A program made the position numbers and the translations under genes. 64,000 nucleotides of DNA from Piscicola geometra. Lineage: Eukaryota > Annelida > Clitellata > Hirudinida > Piscicolidae. The notes below the pieces were generated by a model. That model did not search any database and was not told the origin of the DNA. It saw nothing but the letters and a program-made list of their open reading frames with translations. Below, in pieces: positions 33,901-45,800 of the stretch; the stretch's first letter is position 1; the number at the start of each line of letters is the position of its first letter. Location of the stretch: positions 1,174,734 to 1,238,733 of the forward strand of contig OX030955.1 in assembly GCA_943735955.1 (NCBI GenBank), given 5' to 3'.

Positions 33901-36619
33901 GATGGTGGTGGTGTTGGTGGTGGTGTTGGTGGTGGTAGTGGTGGTGTTGGTGGTGGTGTTGGTGGTTGTGGTGTTGGTAGTGGTGGTGGTGTTGGTGGTG
34001 GTGGTGGTGGTGGTGGTGGTGGTGGTGGTGGTGTTGGTGGTGGTGTTGGTGGTGGTAGTGGTGGTGTTGGTGGTGGTGTTGGTGGTTGTGGTGTTGGTAG
34101 TGGTGGTGGTGTTGGTGGTGGTGGTGGTGGTGGTGGTGGTGGTGGTGGTGGTGGTGTTGGTGGTGGTGGTGGTGGTGGTGGTGGTGGTGTTGGTGGTGGT
34201 GTTGGTGGTGGTAGTGGTGGTGTTGGTGGTGGTGTTGGTGGTTGTGGTGTTGGTAGTGGTGGTGGTGTTGGTGGTGGTGGTGGTGGTGGTGGTGGTGGTG
34301 GTGGTGGTGGTGGTGGTGGGAAGTATGCCGAGTATCTGGATTACATAGAACGGGTGTGCAGGGATGTGTGCGTGCTCAACGTTGCTAGGGATGTGTTGAG
34401 GATACCATCCACTAGAAGAGTAAGAAGTGCATGTTTGTGTGAATGGGTGAATGCATGTTTGTGTGCATGTGTGAATGTATGTTTGTGTACATGGGTGAAT
34501 GTATGTTTGTGTACATGTGTGAATGCATGTTTGTGTGCATGTGTGAATGTATGTTTTTGTGCATGCATAATGAACATATGTATCGATGTAACTAATGTCT
34601 ACGCCTTGCAAACTCCACAAGCTATTTGCAACCTAGGGCTTTCAGCAATAACTCCAAAGGCGCCTCTCCCTTCTCTCGTTCACTCATTCACTCACTCATT
34701 CATTCGTGCTGTCATCCATCGACGAACAGACGTGTTTCATAGGCGGGAGGGATGCAGCGAAGGTGAAGGACAGAAGCGGCCTCGTCGAGAGGATGCATGC
34801 TTTCATCCAGTCGAGAAAACTTCTCGTCCGTAATAACGATGCGAGGAATATCAAGAAGAATGTTGGTACTGCTCATGATGATGATGATGGAAAAGGCGGT
34901 GATGATAATGATGGGGGTGGTGATGATAATGATGGGGTTAGGGGTGATTTCAAGCCTAGGAAGAGTGCTGATGCCGAGAAGGGGGTGTGGAGGGTGGAAC
35001 AGGAGGTGTTGGAGAAGGTGTGGGTGGAGGTGATGATGGCCATCCTTCGGAGTGATGATGATGATGATCGTGATGATGCTGGAGATGGCGGTGATGATGA
35101 TGATACAAAAGTCAAATGGAGGAGAGGCGGTAAGATTTAAGAATTTATTTTTTAGTTTAGTTTATTTATTGTCATTCATACTTTTGTTATTATTATTTCT
35201 ATTTTTATTATAATGTTAATAATAATAATATTATTATTCTTAGTAGTATTAGTAGTAGTTGTAGTAGTAGTAGTATTTGTAGTAGTAGTATTAGTAGTAG
35301 TGGTAGTAGTTGTAGCAGTAGTAGTAGTAGTAGTAGTAGTATTTGTAGTAGTAGTATTAGTAGTAGTGGTAGTAGTTGTAGCAGTAATAGTAGTAGTAGT
35401 AGTTGTAGTATTTGTAGTAGTAGTATTAGTAGTAGTAGTTGTAGTTGTAGCAGTAGTAGTAGTAGTAGTAGTAGTTGTATTTGTAGTACTAGTATTAGTA
35501 GTAGTAGTTGTAGTATTTGTAGTAGTAGTATTAGTAGTAGTAGTAGTTGTAGTATTTGTAGTATTAGTATTAGTAGTAGTAGTAGTTGTAGTATTTGTAG
35601 TAGTAGTATTAGCAGTAGTAGTAGTATTAGCAGTAGTATTAGTAGTAGTATTAGTAGTAGTAGTATTAGCAGTAGTATTAGTAGTAGTATTAGTAGTAGT
35701 AGTAGTTGTATTCGAAATGTACTACTGCAGGCAGGGTGACGATGGCAGCGGTAGGGGCCTTGGTGGGTGGCTTGGTGGCAGGGGAGGCACTGAAGGGCGT
35801 CCCAGGGGGAATGCAGACCATCCTCAGAACGTGTCCCGACGTCTTCTCAAGTTTGTTATTTTAAAATATTTAACTACTTTAAATTGATTAAAAATTATTT
35901 TGGAAAAATTGAAGTTTGATCTGTTTTCCTTTTATTCACTGGCTTGTCTATTTACCTAACCACTAATTTATCAACCGAGGAACATATCAACCTATCCATC
36001 CACCCACTCATCTTTTCATTCAACCATCCACCTACCAATCCATCCACCCACCAATCCATCCACCCACCAATCCATCCACCCACCAATCCATCCACCCACC
36101 AATCCATCTATCCACCAATCCATCCACCCACCAATCCATCCACCCACCACTCCATCCACCTACCACTCCATCCCAGTAAGGAAGGGCTTTGTGAGGTTAC
36201 GTGATTGGAGGAGTGGAGAGTTCAAAGGTTACTTGAAGTGGAGAGGCAAGAAGAACAAAAGGAGGAATGATGATGCTGATGATGATGATTCTACAAATGT
36301 TATTCATGATGACGATGCTGAAGCGAAGGATAATGCTAATGAGACTGCTCCTAGTTCTAAAGAGTCTCTTAATTGTATGCATAACACCCAAAGCTCAGAA
36401 CTGATTAGCATTGAAAAAAACAATAACGTAAATTGTGACAAAATTAAAACTACAAACGACATTAAAAAAGGCCCCAGCATCAACGCTACTGGCATGAACA
36501 CGAAGATCAGACGTAAGAGCAAGTTGTGCTTCTACCACACCCACCATCCTGACGGCTGCCCTCACGCCACCATGAGCTCCCTCTGCAGGTTCGCCCATGG
36601 TGGCAGTGACATGCGATGA
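30954..36619 (+). CDS. TRMT44: tRNA (uracil-O2-)-methyltransferase (Um44)
   Basis: Ten exons join in phase to about 1160 residues (human 757): 30954-31374, 31460-31535, 31615-32131, 32261-32329, 32508-32654, 32967-33142, 33306-34419, 34730-35129, 35731-35850, 36177-36619. The enzyme adds a 2'-O-methyl group to U44 of tRNA-Ser in the cytoplasm, using S-adenosylmethionine. Seen: NWPECTDAQKFVHEDIAIA; SAM-binding FVDVGCGNGLLVYLLNSEG; the family signature DWLIGNHSDELTPWIPVMAA; FLLPCCPFDFYGK; YLDYIERV...RIPSTRR; and a C-terminal CCCH finger (CFYHTHHPDGC...CRFAHG). The extra length is low complexity: an Asn/Thr region in exon 3, Asn/Lys in exon 5, and Asp-rich then Gly-rich tracts (~residues 500-807) in exon 7 that split the methyltransferase domain. 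The exon 3 donor (GAC|GTTACT) is weak. Exons 6 and 7 may be read differently if the Gly tract is spliced out. Confidence 0.93.
32765..32966. repeat. (CA)n-rich intron end before TRMT44 exon 6
   Basis: Imperfect CACACA array with interspersed AAACA, GACA and AGCA runs to the acceptor CACAAG|GG. Confidence 0.9.
33405..33690 (+). repeat. (GAT/GAA)n coding microsatellite in TRMT44 exon 7
   Basis: GAT, GGT and GAA codons in frame give an Asp/Glu/Gly-rich stretch directly after the conserved FYGK segment. Confidence 0.8.
33808..34319 (+). repeat. (GGT)n coding microsatellite in TRMT44 exon 7
   Basis: About 510 bp almost entirely of GGT, with GTT, AGT and TGT interruptions, including a higher-order unit repeated three times. 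Read in the TRMT44 frame it gives about 170 Gly/Val/Ser residues with no stop, ending where conserved YLDYIE resumes. Confidence 0.85.
34430..34570. repeat. About 22-bp TGAATGTATGTTTGTGTACA repeat
   Basis: Six or so copies just inside the intron after TRMT44 exon 7. Confidence 0.75.
35215..35712. repeat. (AGT)n trinucleotide array
   Basis: About 500 bp of AGT with ATT and TGT interruptions, ending about 20 bp before TRMT44 exon 9. Confidence 0.9.
35985..36172. repeat. 16-bp minisatellite (CCAATCCATCCACCCA)
   Basis: About 10 copies that also supply the pyrimidine-rich acceptor of TRMT44 exon 10. Confidence 0.85.
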
Positions 36620-36761
36620 GGCTTGTCAGCATCTTCACTTCTGCGACTTCTGAGGCTCGAGTACTTCTGAGGCTTATCTGCTTTGTTTGTTGATCCACTA
36701 TCTCTTATCTATTCATTCAGTCTCCATTTTATCTTTTTATCAATGGACTATTTATTTTGTT

Positions 36762-36767
36762 AATAAA
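36762..36767 (+). terminator. Polyadenylation signal of TRMT44
   Basis: AATAAA about 140 nt after the TRMT44 stop codon, followed by a T-rich stretch. Confidence 0.6.
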
Positions 36768-37348
36768 ACTTTACTTTATTTATTTTTAATTGCTAGTATA
36801 ATTATTATAATTCGTACGAATATTTCAAGAATATTCTTTTACGTAGTGGTTCTGGGGGCAGAGAGGTTAATAGACTTGACTATAGCTGAATCGCTGGCAG
36901 TAACGTCGCTGACAAATTGGCAACTGAAACGCTTGGAGCCAAACTAAAATAAAGACCTTGAGACAAAAATATTCTGCTGTATAAATTCGATTGAGTATTC
37001 AATTTATTACTTCTTAAATGGTTTATTAATACTCAAAATACTGTGGCTTTGAATATTAAACATTTATTTATTCACAAAATCATTGATTTAAAACTGTCTT
37101 GGAAGCTCATTGAGTAAATGATTTTAGAGAAATATGTCGAGAATTCAGAGACAAAAGCTCCCAAGGAAAACGAGGTCTAATCATTAAAGCCATCATGGCG
37201 AACGACAGACTTTTGGTAACGCAAGGGATTATGAACAAGCCAATCAAAAGGTTGGGGATTATGTCTGAATCATTAGAATTGAATTGCTACGACATTGAAC
37301 TGCAATCTAATTACTCAGCTATTTAAAATCTGGTCGTGTAGTCTCTCG

Positions 37349-37395
37349 AATTTGATGAAAGAGCGCTATAGAAATGTATTTAATTGATTGATTGA
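37349..37395 (+). mobile_element. SINE-type 3' tail, (TTGA)n ended
   Basis: GAAAGAGCGCTATAGAAATG then TATTTAATTGATTGATTGAT. It shares the GCGCTATA...AAAT core and TTGA tail with the fragment at 13405-13445. Upstream body limits are unclear. Confidence 0.5.
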
Positions 37396-37514
37396 TAGTC
37401 AATAGTTGTGTTATCACGTATGACTCTTTGCACAGTCATCTTCGTAAATGAATCTTTTGCAAAAGAGACTGAGTTCCAGCAGGCTGACTAGACAAACTAC
37501 CAAGCAGGCCGCAC

Positions 37515-39454
37515 TCACACATACACAAACTCCCAGTGCTGCGACTCGAATCCTTGGTAGAGCGAGCTGCACAGGTAGAGAGTGTCGTTCTCGTCGATGC
37601 TGAAGCTGTTGCGCTTCCTGGCCAGGCTGATGACGTAGCGGTGGTCGAGGGTCGAAACGATGCGGTTGCCGCAAATGACCCACCTCTGCTCGGTGCCGTC
37701 CGCCAGTTCCGTCTTCAAGCTGCTTCCTGGTGGGCAGTGTGGTGGTAAGTGGCTTGTGGTGTTGGTGGTAGTGTGTAGCTGAGTCTTGAGCGTCTGGAGT
37801 GGTCTGCTCGTCAAGTGTTTTCTCGGTGAAGTGTTGCTTATTTGAAAGACCATGCTGGGTTGTTAGATTACTCGTTTGATTAGCACGCGTTTCGCTCAGA
37901 CGTCGAGCATCGAGAAGGCCTAATCAAGCACTCGTAATCCCGCAACGAGCCTGTGGCATGCAGAACCAGCTTGTCGTTCAGCTTCGTTCGCAGGTTTCCC
38001 ATGCCGTCCTCGAACCACAGCTGTGAGTTGGAGCCTCCATTGCACTTCTTCTTCACGTACAATCCCACAAGGACTCCTGCACTCGCCTTGCCTCCCAGCA
38101 CGTCCATCACGTGACCTTCGTTCGCCACGCTGCAGATGTACATGTAACGAGCCGGTCTGCGGTGTTTGTTTGTCGCTTGGTGGCTGTGCGTCAAATAAGT
38201 TTTTTCTTCCGGAAATTAAATAAAAAATCTTTCTATTTGAGTTTCAAATGAAATTATATAATGTTTTGAATCAATTTAACCGTGAAACTTAGGAAGAAAA
38301 TCGTTTTATCTCACATCGGTTCCATCACCCATAGCTGACAGGGCCTCAGGCTCAAATGGTTGGCACGCACAACCGCACCAGCACCTGTCGACTCTGCTGC
38401 CACTTCCAAGACGACCTCTTCATTCACCGTGTTCTCGATCGTTTGTCTCGTTTTGTTGAAACGCCATTGCTGCGGGAACTTCACTTCCACCGGACCGACG
38501 GGAGGTGTGATGGGAGAGAGTGAGCCCCGTCGTGGCTTGGGACTGTACCTGGCCAGCAGGGATGCACTGAAGCTGAACGACTTCTCCCTCTTCTTGACGT
38601 TGTCCTTGTAGTCCATGGAGGTCTGCAAGTCCAGGAAGTTGCTGACGGCGTTTTGTTCTTCTGCGTGTTGGTTGTTGCTTGAGTGGTTGAGTGGCACTCG
38701 AGGAGTGGGACTGATGTTAATGTTGACCTTGCACACTAAGTAGTTAAGTGTCAACTTTGATATTAAGTTTGTTCTTGACTCATATGAATTATTTGAATTT
38801 AATATTTATTATAATTTTTATTTTTATTACGACTTACAAATCATTCAAAGACTTTTCAAGTTGCTTAAATAAACGCATATAATCACGCTAATTGCTCTAA
38901 GCTATTTTAGTCTAATAGTTTCCTGCTTTACTAACTAAATAAAGGTACTTCAAAAAGAAGATAGAGAGAGAAACAGTGCAAAAGAACTATTTAAGAATTG
39001 CTAATAAAACTATCAGAAAAAGGAAACTCTCCGCTCATTTCTGGGCCAATAGCGACCATCAAGATCGAACCAACTTCACGTTTATAAGGGAAGAGCATCT
39101 TAAAATCTCGTTAATTGCAGCAATATATCAATTTAAATATAAAGGATAAACTATTAAAATAATAAATAGATAAATTTTAAAATTAGATTTTTGTTTTAAG
39201 TCAAAGCAAAAATTACCTTTAGCATCGAGGCAGAGGTTGTAGACGGAGTTCCTGAGGGTGGACGTGATGGCGTCCCAGTACCAGACCTGACTGCTCTTCG
39301 TGTCTCCCCCCTTCTCGAGACTCCGCTTCGTAGACAACGTCACTTCAGTCTTGCCTGGAGACACTTTGTCTGGCTCGTTCGAAGCACAGGCGTCTAAATA
39401 CAAGTTGCTTGATTTACTTTTCAAGAAGAAAAACTTTCCAGCGGTAGGAGGCAT
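37515..39454 (-). CDS. Beta-trefoil (QxW, ricin-B-lectin-like fold) protein
   Basis: Four exons give about 373 residues: 39217-39454, 38315-38735, 37902-38156, 37515-37722 (last junction uncertain; an alternative acceptor gives 37725). The start is MPPTAGKFFFLKSKSSNLYL. Six QxW-type motifs are spaced along the protein (QVWYWD, QQWRFN, QLWVME, QLWFED, QRWVIC, QHWEFV), most of them followed by a short turn and a hydrophobic strand. That pattern fits two beta-trefoil domains of three repeats each. No signal peptide or enzyme domain is visible, so an intracellular carbohydrate- or protein-binding role is a guess. A Ser/Pro-rich linker lies in exon 2. I cannot assign an orthologue. Confidence 0.65.
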
Positions 39455-41040
39455 TTTGTTAGTGAAGGAAAAAGGAAGTAGGGGTAAATAGTTTTATAGT
39501 TGTGTCTGCAGACGATAGTTCACAAATTCTCTTTGCTTTGCTCTTATTGCTGCCCATCAAAAACTTTTATAACGTAGAATCTCTTGAAGTATTTATAAGC
39601 TTTCATATATATATTCATCGTTTAAACCTGAAATAGTTCAACTTTCACAATATCTTCCTGCAGTAGTGTCCTATATAAAATGATCGCTAGGTCCTGCGAC
39701 ATTTATGGCTATTTTTTTGCCTACTGATAAAGCTTATCGATAACGAGCAAATATTTAGAGAAAGACTATCTAAATCAACAAGATTTATCGGAGGTTTGTT
39801 TAAGACAGTGTTTAAAAACTTTACTCTATAGCCACAAGTTCTATATGCCTGCTTGATAAAGTATAATCAACTTAATAAAGGAATATTCCCATGTTCAAAA
39901 GACTCTAATGAATTATTCTGATTTATTTAATACATGCTGTTATTTTTTAATTTAACCTTTTCTACGCGTTCAAGATATTTCATTTTTGATTCCACTCAAC
40001 AACGAGACGAACTTTTAGCAACTGAAGAATGAGTTTATACAATATGACAATTCACTTGTCTCATTGAGATTAAAACAAAAATTCTTAAAAAAACATTTAG
40101 CATTTTTCTGAAGGTTTTTTGTGCGCAATAAGGTAGTTCTACAAATTCAAAATTTTTAGGTGCAAATAGAAAAATGTTGAAGATGTTTCCTCAAAATATT
40201 CATCTGAATAAAAATTATACTTTAAATTTAAAAACAGCATCAAGTTATTTGGCCTAAAATTAAAAAGAATGCCATAAAAACTGTCGCTTCAAAACGACAT
40301 AAAAAATGTCAGTTTATACCTACTAGTGTTGTGCTTTTAGAGCCCTTGCTCACACTTGTATGTGCTTATTTTTGATTTATTGTTGGAGTGTCTAATAAAA
40401 TCTAGAAGTGTTCTGCATTAATTATATCGAAGGATCAAAGTTACACACTCAAACAGCACTATCGAGTAAAACATTACAACATTTTCAAAAGCGATTGAAA
40501 ATGAAAATACTCTTGAGAAAAAAGTTGCATTGCTAACTGTTATAGTGAAAATTCCTTTAAAAGTTTTTTCAATTAAGTTTAAAATAATTTTCTGATGAGA
40601 ACGAACCTCGTGGAAATTGTTATTTTAAATTTAGAGTGCCTTCAATAAGCGCAGATGAATCAATGAGTGGGCGGGTCGTTTAGTCTTTGGTGGAACTTTC
40701 TCATGTTCTTCATTGCATGCCAAGCTCTGAATAAACTCTTGGATGCACGCTCAGCCGAGTCATTGCCGACTTTGACAGATTAACCAAACGTTTGCTTTTT
40801 TGATTAATGAAATTGGAAGAGAAGATTAACGAAGAGATTTTATTTGACATGATATTTCAAGTAACTTTCTAACCACATAATGCAGTGCAACAAAATATTC
40901 AAAAACCAAGCGTGAAACAAGAGAGCCGTTGATTTCATTTGCAACTACGAGTTTGCAACCAAAGTAGTGCATCGCTTACAAATTGGTATCAAACAATTTC
41001 ATAAATTTGAGTTACTTTGAAATGAAATCTGCATTTTGAA

Positions 41041-41049
41041 TATAAAAGG
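41041..41049 (+). promoter_or_regulatory. TATA box (TATAAAAGG), possible unassigned promoter
   Basis: A strong TATA match is followed about 58 bp later by CAAG|GTAAGG (donor at 41100) and, 150 bp on, by an acceptor TTTCTAATTAG at 41255. Together these look like a short leader exon of a plus-strand transcript. Confidence 0.35.
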
Positions 41050-41255
41050 ACCGATTGAATGCTTCACAGGGAAGTTCTAAATCACATCGGGATATCAAGG
41101 TAAGGACAAGTGAAAAGTTGTTGAAATATGGTGAACATGAAAACCACATACAACTCCTCATTGAGGACGCTACTTCGATGCTGAGCTATCTTTCTCTAAT
41201 GAAAGCTAATTACTAATTAGTTACTGACTCTACTGATCATATATTTTCTAATTAG

Positions 41256-41560
41256 AACAATTTGAAAATGAAATATGTATTTGAATATGTAATTGATGCT
41301 GTAGAGGAGTTGCGAACTTTATGGGAAGAAGTTGGAGATGACAAATATAAGAAAGTTGCTCTGATTGAATGGGATTGAAGCTGATGCAAAACGAATCAAT
41401 TTGAAGTTTCGGACAGAATTGAAACAAATTCCGGCTGCACACAAGTTGCATTCAGTGAAGCCAGGTCTAACAAAACCAACCCATCCTAGAAACTCAAAGA
41501 TTTCTGAGCACGACCACCCACTCAAATTCCGCAGAAGCCAATCAAAAATCTTTTCAGCCC
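41256..41560 (+). pseudogene. Coding-like plus-strand stretch with frame break, unidentified
   Basis: After the acceptor an ATG at 41268 opens MKYVFEYVIDAVEELRTLWE and continues for 36 codons to a stop. An overlapping frame then carries on with ordinary composition (ADAKRINLKFRTELKQIPAA) towards the 3' end of the PARP gene on the other strand. The break suggests a pseudogene, a missed micro-intron or a recent frameshift. Family not recognised. Confidence 0.25.
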
Positions 41561-41586
41561 AACGGAAACGATCGCCCGAAGAGCGC

Positions 41587-42020
41587 TCAGCTACTGATGA
41601 ACTGTACTACGTACCTAATGACCACCTTCGCAGGGTCATACACGATGTACTCGTTGTGGTACGTCAGTCTGTACAGGTCTTTGCGCCAGTTCTCCACTAT
41701 TGCTATGGTTTCTCCTTGCGGAACGACGGCTCCTGGGAGAGGTTGAAGGCGGTTTAAATGCATTGATGTATGAGAAAAAGCGTCAATGCACTAATAAAAA
41801 GATTAAAAAAACAAAAATAAAATCTAATGGTAAAAAAATTTAGACATGAAAACACGTAACAACTGGAGGAAAAACAAGCTCAACACACCAGAAGGGAGGG
41901 CGACGTCGTAGATGGGGTTGGGAACATTGCGGCCCAGGACGAGGAGGGTGGAGGAGGGCACGGGAGGGTAGGTGGAGGCGTAGTTGGTGTGCAAGTGGTA
42001 GATGCTGTCGCCGAGGTCAG

Positions 42021-42084
<64 letters not shown>

Positions 42085-42859
42085 TGTGTGTGTGTTTGTG
42101 TGTGTGTGTGGAGGGAAGGATGAGAAAAAGTAGAAAGATGATAGTGTGGAGTGGAATGGAGGGAAAGGGTGGTGTGAGATGTGGTGGTTGTTGTTTAGAG
42201 GTTGCGGTGAGAAATAGCAATGGAAAAATAACTGTTATATGTAGACTATAAAAAGAGTGTAACTCAAGCAAATGAATAAAATATAGTAAAACACATGAAT
42301 CCTATATCACATGAATACATGGAAATGGTGGAAGTAGGAAAAGAAGCGGCGAAAAGGAAGTGTACGCACCTCACACACTAGCATGTACTTGACGTTGTTG
42401 CGGTTCGAGCTGTAGTTGTTGCAGTAGTTGCGGCTCTTCTCGAACGAGTCGGCCAGGTAGACGCCCTGGTGGTGGTGGTGGTGGTGGTGAGGAGGTTAGG
42501 ATGATGATGATGATGTCGAGTTATAATGAGCTCGTGAAATGATGATGAGGCAGTCAGAAGTGGAGCCCATTGTGTGTGTTTGGAAGGAGGAGAACGCCGA
42601 ATCGAAAACTCAATGAAAACAATCGCTTCAATGAGAGAATGATAAGGTACAAATAATTTAAACAGAGAAACAATGTATAAAAAAATGAGAGAAAAATCCA
42701 GAAAGCGGGAAATATCGGAACAAAATTAAAAATTGTGAGGATGAAGTTGGAATAGAAATCTGGAAAGTTGATCGACATTTCCATAAGTGTTTCCTGTGAA
42801 CTTCGCCTCCATCGGCTGCACCAGCAGGCCCCTCGAGAGGATACTGCAGGTGGAAATTT

Positions 42860-42890
<31 letters not shown>

Positions 42891-45800
42891 CATGTTAAAA
42901 TAATAATATGTAAAAAATACATAAGTAACTGTGAATGCAGCAAGAGACATCAAGAGACAGCAAGAGACAGCAGGAGACAGCTAGAGACAGCAAGAGACAG
43001 CAGGAGATAGCAAGAGACAGCAGGAGACAGCAGGAGACAGCAGGAGACAGTAAGAGACAGCAAGAGACAGTAAGAGACAGCAGAAAACAGCAAGATACAG
43101 CAAGAGACAGCAAGAGACAGCAAGAGACAGCAAGAGACAGTAAGAGACAGCAAGAGACAGCAAGAGACAGCAAGAGACAGCAAGAGACAGCAAGAGACAG
43201 TAAGAGACAGTAAGAGACAGCAAGAGACAGCAAGAGACAGTAAGAGACAGCAAGAGACAGCAAGAGACAGCAAGAGACAGCAAGAGACAGCAAGAGACAG
43301 CAAGAGACAGCAAGAGACAGCAAGAGACAGCAAGAGACAACAAGAGACAGCAAGAGACAGCAAGAGACAGCAATGGACAGCAGGAGACAGCAAGAGACAG
43401 CAGGAGACAGCAAGAGACAACAAGAGACAGCAAGAGACAGCAAGAGACAGCAAGAGACAGCAAGAGAAGGTAGGAGGACCTGATGAGGTTGGTGGGCGAG
43501 GAGCCGTGGAAGAGGAGTTTGCGAGGATGTCTGCTGTCCTTGAACTTGCCCTTGTCCGCCTGTCTGTTCACCTTGAAGATCGCCTCCACCTTGCCTGTGG
43601 TTGTTGTCGTTGTTGATGGTGTGATGGTGTTGATGGTGTTGTGTTGTGATGGTGTTGTGTTGTGATGGTGTTATCGTTGTTGATTGTGTGATAGATATGT
43701 TGTTGTGTTGTCGTTGTAATGATGACCACAACAACCAAAACAACAACAACAATAAAACGCACCACTCCACGACGACTTGATGTACTTGAGGAGTAGTTGA
43801 GTTTCGGGGTGTTGTTGCTCCAGCGGGAAGATGCGGCACTCCAGACACAAGTAGACGTAGTCGTATGGGTTCATGACTGGGTGGGTGCGAGAGGTAGAAA
43901 GAAATGCAGAGATGGTGGGTGAGCATTGAGTGGGAAGGGTAGATGGTGGATTGGTAGGTTATAGGTGGGCGCAAGGTTGGTTGGAGGTTGGTGTAAAAAT
44001 CAGAAGGCTTTCAAAAAAGCTATGAAAAAAAGTAAAATTGAAACAAAGTTTGGCGACAAAACTCAAGCACACCTTACAAACATTGCACTACCCCAGCGAC
44101 AAACAACACTAACCCCCCACCCATCAACCCCCCCCCCCCTCTCAACGCCTCAACCAACCATGCTTCTTGTTCATGGCAGCCAGCATGAACCTGGTGGCGA
44201 GTTCGAAGTCAGCGAGGATGGCGAGCATTTTCTCGATGTCGGCGAGGCGACTCTCGCTGTCGATGATGGCCACCTTCTCGAACTCGTAGCCCTTCTGCGG
44301 CAGAATGCGCTGGTAGTCGCTCGAGAGCTTCGCTATCTGTGGTGATTTGAGTGTTTCAATAATAATAATTCGTGTATATTTTGTTTGTTTTATTATTTTA
44401 ATTTTATTGTAGATCGCTTGTTGTATATAAAGGAAGAGCGTGGCAAGCAGTGTTATTTTCGTTTCATAAAATAATTATAGTTTTTATTTCAGTTTCGTTT
44501 TGGAATTAATTATCGTTTTTATTTTCGTTTTCGTTTTGAAAATAATTAAAGTTTTTATTTTCGTTTTCGTTTTGGAAATAATTAAAGTTTTTATTTTCGT
44601 TTTCGTTTTTAAAAAAATTAAAGTTTTTATTTTCATTTTAGTTTTGAAAATATATTAATTTACAACTTTGAACACTATTTTTTTATATCTAAAAAAATTA
44701 ATTGATCATAAAATGAAACAGTAAAATAGAACTGTATATTAACAACAAATGAGTTTTTAAAATTAACAGTCAATTGAAATATTATAAGAATTGAGTACGT
44801 AAATTATTGAGTAATAACAAATTTGAAATATAATAACAAATTTACGATTAAAATAAGTGATAATTTAATTGACAAAGCGAAGCGGTAATAAAATAACGTT
44901 TAATAAATGGCGCTACTTTCATAAAGCCCAAAGATAATGTTTATAAAATAGACATATATTTTTTAAATAAATTATAAATTTACATATTATGGCATACTTT
45001 GAAATTTATTTAATTTTCGTTTTGAAAATAATTATAGTTTTTATTTCAGTTTCGTTTTAGAAATAATTATAGTTTTTATTTTCGTTTTCGTTTTGAAAAT
45101 AAATTTAGTTTTTATTTTCGTTTTCGTGGAACGATTATTCAGAATTGTCGTTTTCGTTACGAAAATAACACTGGTGGCAAGATGATCAAGTGCAGTTTTA
45201 AAGCGAGATTTTAAATGATGAACTTGTTTTTGCAAGTCACCACACCTCACACCCACCATAAACCCACCTCACACCCACCATCCCCTTCACACTCACCACC
45301 CACCACTCCCCACCACTCCCCACCACCACCACTCCCATACCTACGTCCCACACCCACAACATTCAGCACCCCACCATCTTCATCCACAGCCCCCATCCCA
45401 AACCACACCCACCATCCACAACCACACCCACCATCCACAACCACACCCACCATCCACAACCACACCCACCATTCACAACCACACCCACCATCCACAACCA
45501 CACCCACCATCCACAACCACACCCACCATCCACAACCACACCCACCATCCACAACCACACCCACCATCCACAACCACACCCACCATCCACATCCACAACC
45601 ACCATCCACAACCACAACCACCATCCACAACCACACCCACCATCCACAACCACACCCACCATCCACAACCACAACCACACGCACCATCCACAACCACAAC
45701 CACACGCACCATCCACAACCACAACCACCATCCACAACCACACCCACCATCCACAACCACAACCACAACCACCATCCACAACCACACCCACCATCCACAA

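Larger units (their letters stand above)
36620..37514. other. Intergenic between two convergent genes
   Basis: Contains the TRMT44 3' UTR and, at 37349-37395, a SINE-type tail. No coding block was recognised. Confidence 0.5.
39455..41586. other. Intergenic, upstream of beta-trefoil gene and 3' of PARP gene
   Basis: 2.1 kb of mostly unique AT-rich DNA. The left part should hold the promoter of the beta-trefoil gene. The right part has a plus-strand TATA box, a good splice donor and a coding-like stretch (see 41041-41560). Confidence 0.45.
41587..43594 (-). other. PARP catalytic domain block
   Basis: Five exons. The NAD-binding histidine is in [13 protein letters not shown], the tyrosine in [15 protein letters not shown] and the elongation glutamate in [12 protein letters not shown]. 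An H-Y-E triad is the pattern of polymer-forming PARPs. [14 protein letters not shown] aligns with the family donor-loop region. Confidence 0.9.

Noticed and set aside
33262..34620. 452-codon minus-strand Thr/Asn-rich frame
   Set aside because: Complement of the GAT/GGT repeats in TRMT44 exon 7.
34873..35115. Ser/Pro-rich minus-strand frame
   Set aside because: Shadow of TRMT44 exon 8, whose plus-strand frame continues conserved sequence.
42895..43974. 359-codon [10 protein letters not shown] repeat frame
   Set aside because: 10-bp satellite, open in every minus frame.
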